The notes below the pieces were generated by a model. That model was given only the letters and a program-made list of their open reading frames with translations, was not told the DNA's origin and ran no database searches. Shown one piece after another: positions 63,461 through 64,000 of a DNA stretch of 64,000 bases. Each line of letters starts with the position of its first letter. Positions within the stretch are counted from its first letter, which is position 1. This DNA comes from Moorena sp. SIOASIH (GTDB lineage Bacteria; Cyanobacteriota; Cyanobacteriia; Cyanobacteriales; Coleofasciculaceae). Where the stretch lies: assembly GCF_010671925.1 (NCBI RefSeq), contig NZ_JAAHIH010000004.1:186001-250000 (forward strand), in the 5' to 3' direction. The translations under genes were made by a program, and so were the position numbers.

Positions 63461-64000
63461 TTACTGTGATCGTTTCCAACTCTGATGCCGTAATTTTTCC
63501 ATACTTAGGGTTACCACACCTAACGTTACCAGAAACAATCCGATAATTTCCTGTAACCCTAAACCTTGTTGAATAATCCCCACGGCTAAGACGGTAGTTA
63601 ACACTGGTGCTGTTGACCCGATAATCGAAGCTGGACGCCCACCAATGAGCCTGATGGCAAAGTTTTGCACCAGATAGTTCACTAAGGTTATCACCCCCAA
63701 CCCCAGACAGCTGAAGTATACAGCCAGTCTGTAGCTTGGTTCAACAAAAAAGCGCCAGGATTGATCTAGGGGAAATGATAAGCTCAGGCTAGAAAATACC
63801 AAAATTAATGTAAAATTAATAAAGCTATAAGGAATAGGGTTGAGCTTTCTAGCACTGACTTGGGTCATAATAATGTAAACAGCGAAGGTCAAACCTGCAC
63901 CAGCAGCAGCTAGAACTCCCAATTCAGAAGAGGGCTGCTTAGCTGATAGACTAGGCAGGGAAATCAGCAACGCTCCGCCCACAACACCAACCATGACTAG
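63461..64000 (-). CDS. EamA/DMT-family transporter, N-terminal part outside window
   Basis: Drug/metabolite transporter of ten-helix type; the visible part is the C-terminal half with five hydrophobic helices (LAAAGAGLTFAVYIIMTQVS; LGLGVITLVNYLVQNFAI; GGRPASIIGSTAPVLTTVLA; LGLQEIIGLFLVTLGVVTLS). The frame is open through the window edge (codons before MVGVVGG are also hydrophobic), so the gene continues past 64000. The stop is 26 bp before the UgpC start, which suggests an operon on the minus strand. Substrate unknown. Confidence 0.88.
   Translation of the reverse strand, partial: LVMVGVVGGALLISLPSLSAKQPSSELGVLAAAGAGLTFAVYIIMTQVSARKLNPIPYSFINFTLILVFSSLSLSFPLDQSWRFFVEPSYRLAVYFSCLGLGVITLVNYLVQNFAIRLIGGRPASIIGSTAPVLTTVLAVGIIQQGLGLQEIIGLFLVTLGVVTLSMEKLRHQSWKRSQ

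Noticed and set aside
1..64000. tRNA, rRNA and tmRNA genes
   Set aside because: No T-loop/acceptor pattern or rRNA stretch was recognised by eye. A program such as tRNAscan-SE or Infernal is needed to exclude them fully.

Overview
The window is chromosomal DNA of a cyanobacterium, most likely a large-genome filamentous one. The evidence is the frequent GCGATCGC (HIP1) octamer, heptanucleotide tandem repeats (the STRR class known from filamentous cyanobacteria), the divergent tig / asd-dapA-rnj arrangement, an rbp gene lying upstream of rpsU, and a cyanobacterial-type exosortase. The density of small repeats recalls Moorena-like genomes, but I cannot prove a genus from the sequence.

Layout. 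0-6 kb: trigger factor (cut by the left edge), then asd, dapA and RNase J on the other strand. 6-12 kb: a strongly structured intergenic RNA candidate, a Mo-dependent-nitrogenase-C-terminus-like protein, a TIR/deoxyribosyltransferase-like protein, MltA and a peptide-type solute-binding lipoprotein. 12.1-15.65 kb: a decayed IS200/IS605-type tnpB element that carries a complete group II intron. The exact intron boundaries can be read because joining the flanks restores the TnpB reading frame. The same pseudogene holds three small palindromic insertions and one frameshift. 15.9-22.3 kb: ordinary genes (DUF6745-like, TrmJ, a class-A beta-lactamase-fold hydrolase, Obg GTPase, a second Mo-nitrogenase-like protein, a small transporter).

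22.6-38.5 kb and 42.5-54.9 kb form an exopolysaccharide region in two blocks. Block one has a WecG/TagA-type transferase, a broken HAD gene, two GT2 enzymes, a Wzx flippase, a Wzy-type polymerase, a Wzc-like chain-length/kinase protein, a secreted GH39-like glycosidase and a hexapeptide acyltransferase. rpsU and rbp sit inside it. Block two has a GT4, a DegT aminotransferase, cyanoexosortase B with its partner protein, a Wza-type exporter, a second Wzc-like protein and a GT2. A ComF-like gene and a PEP-synthase-like gene separate the blocks. Together they could make, polymerise, trim and export a surface polysaccharide linked to exosortase sorting.

55-61 kb is a repeat-rich island with a PanE-like reductase bracketed by copies of one repeat and two paralogous membrane NACHT NTPases. 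The second is intact. The first has lost its N-terminus, including Walker A, at a repeat junction. Both carry long (Gly-Leu-Ile-X)n stretches encoded by a 12-bp coding minisatellite, which amount to a glycine zipper. This is my best candidate for an undescribed (possibly defence or signalling) system. The window ends with a UgpC/MalK-type ABC ATPase and a partial EamA transporter.

The intergenic DNA holds at least five small inverted-repeat element families. Several are nested, and one insertion has an apparent 8-bp target duplication. No tRNA, rRNA or CRISPR array was recognised by eye.
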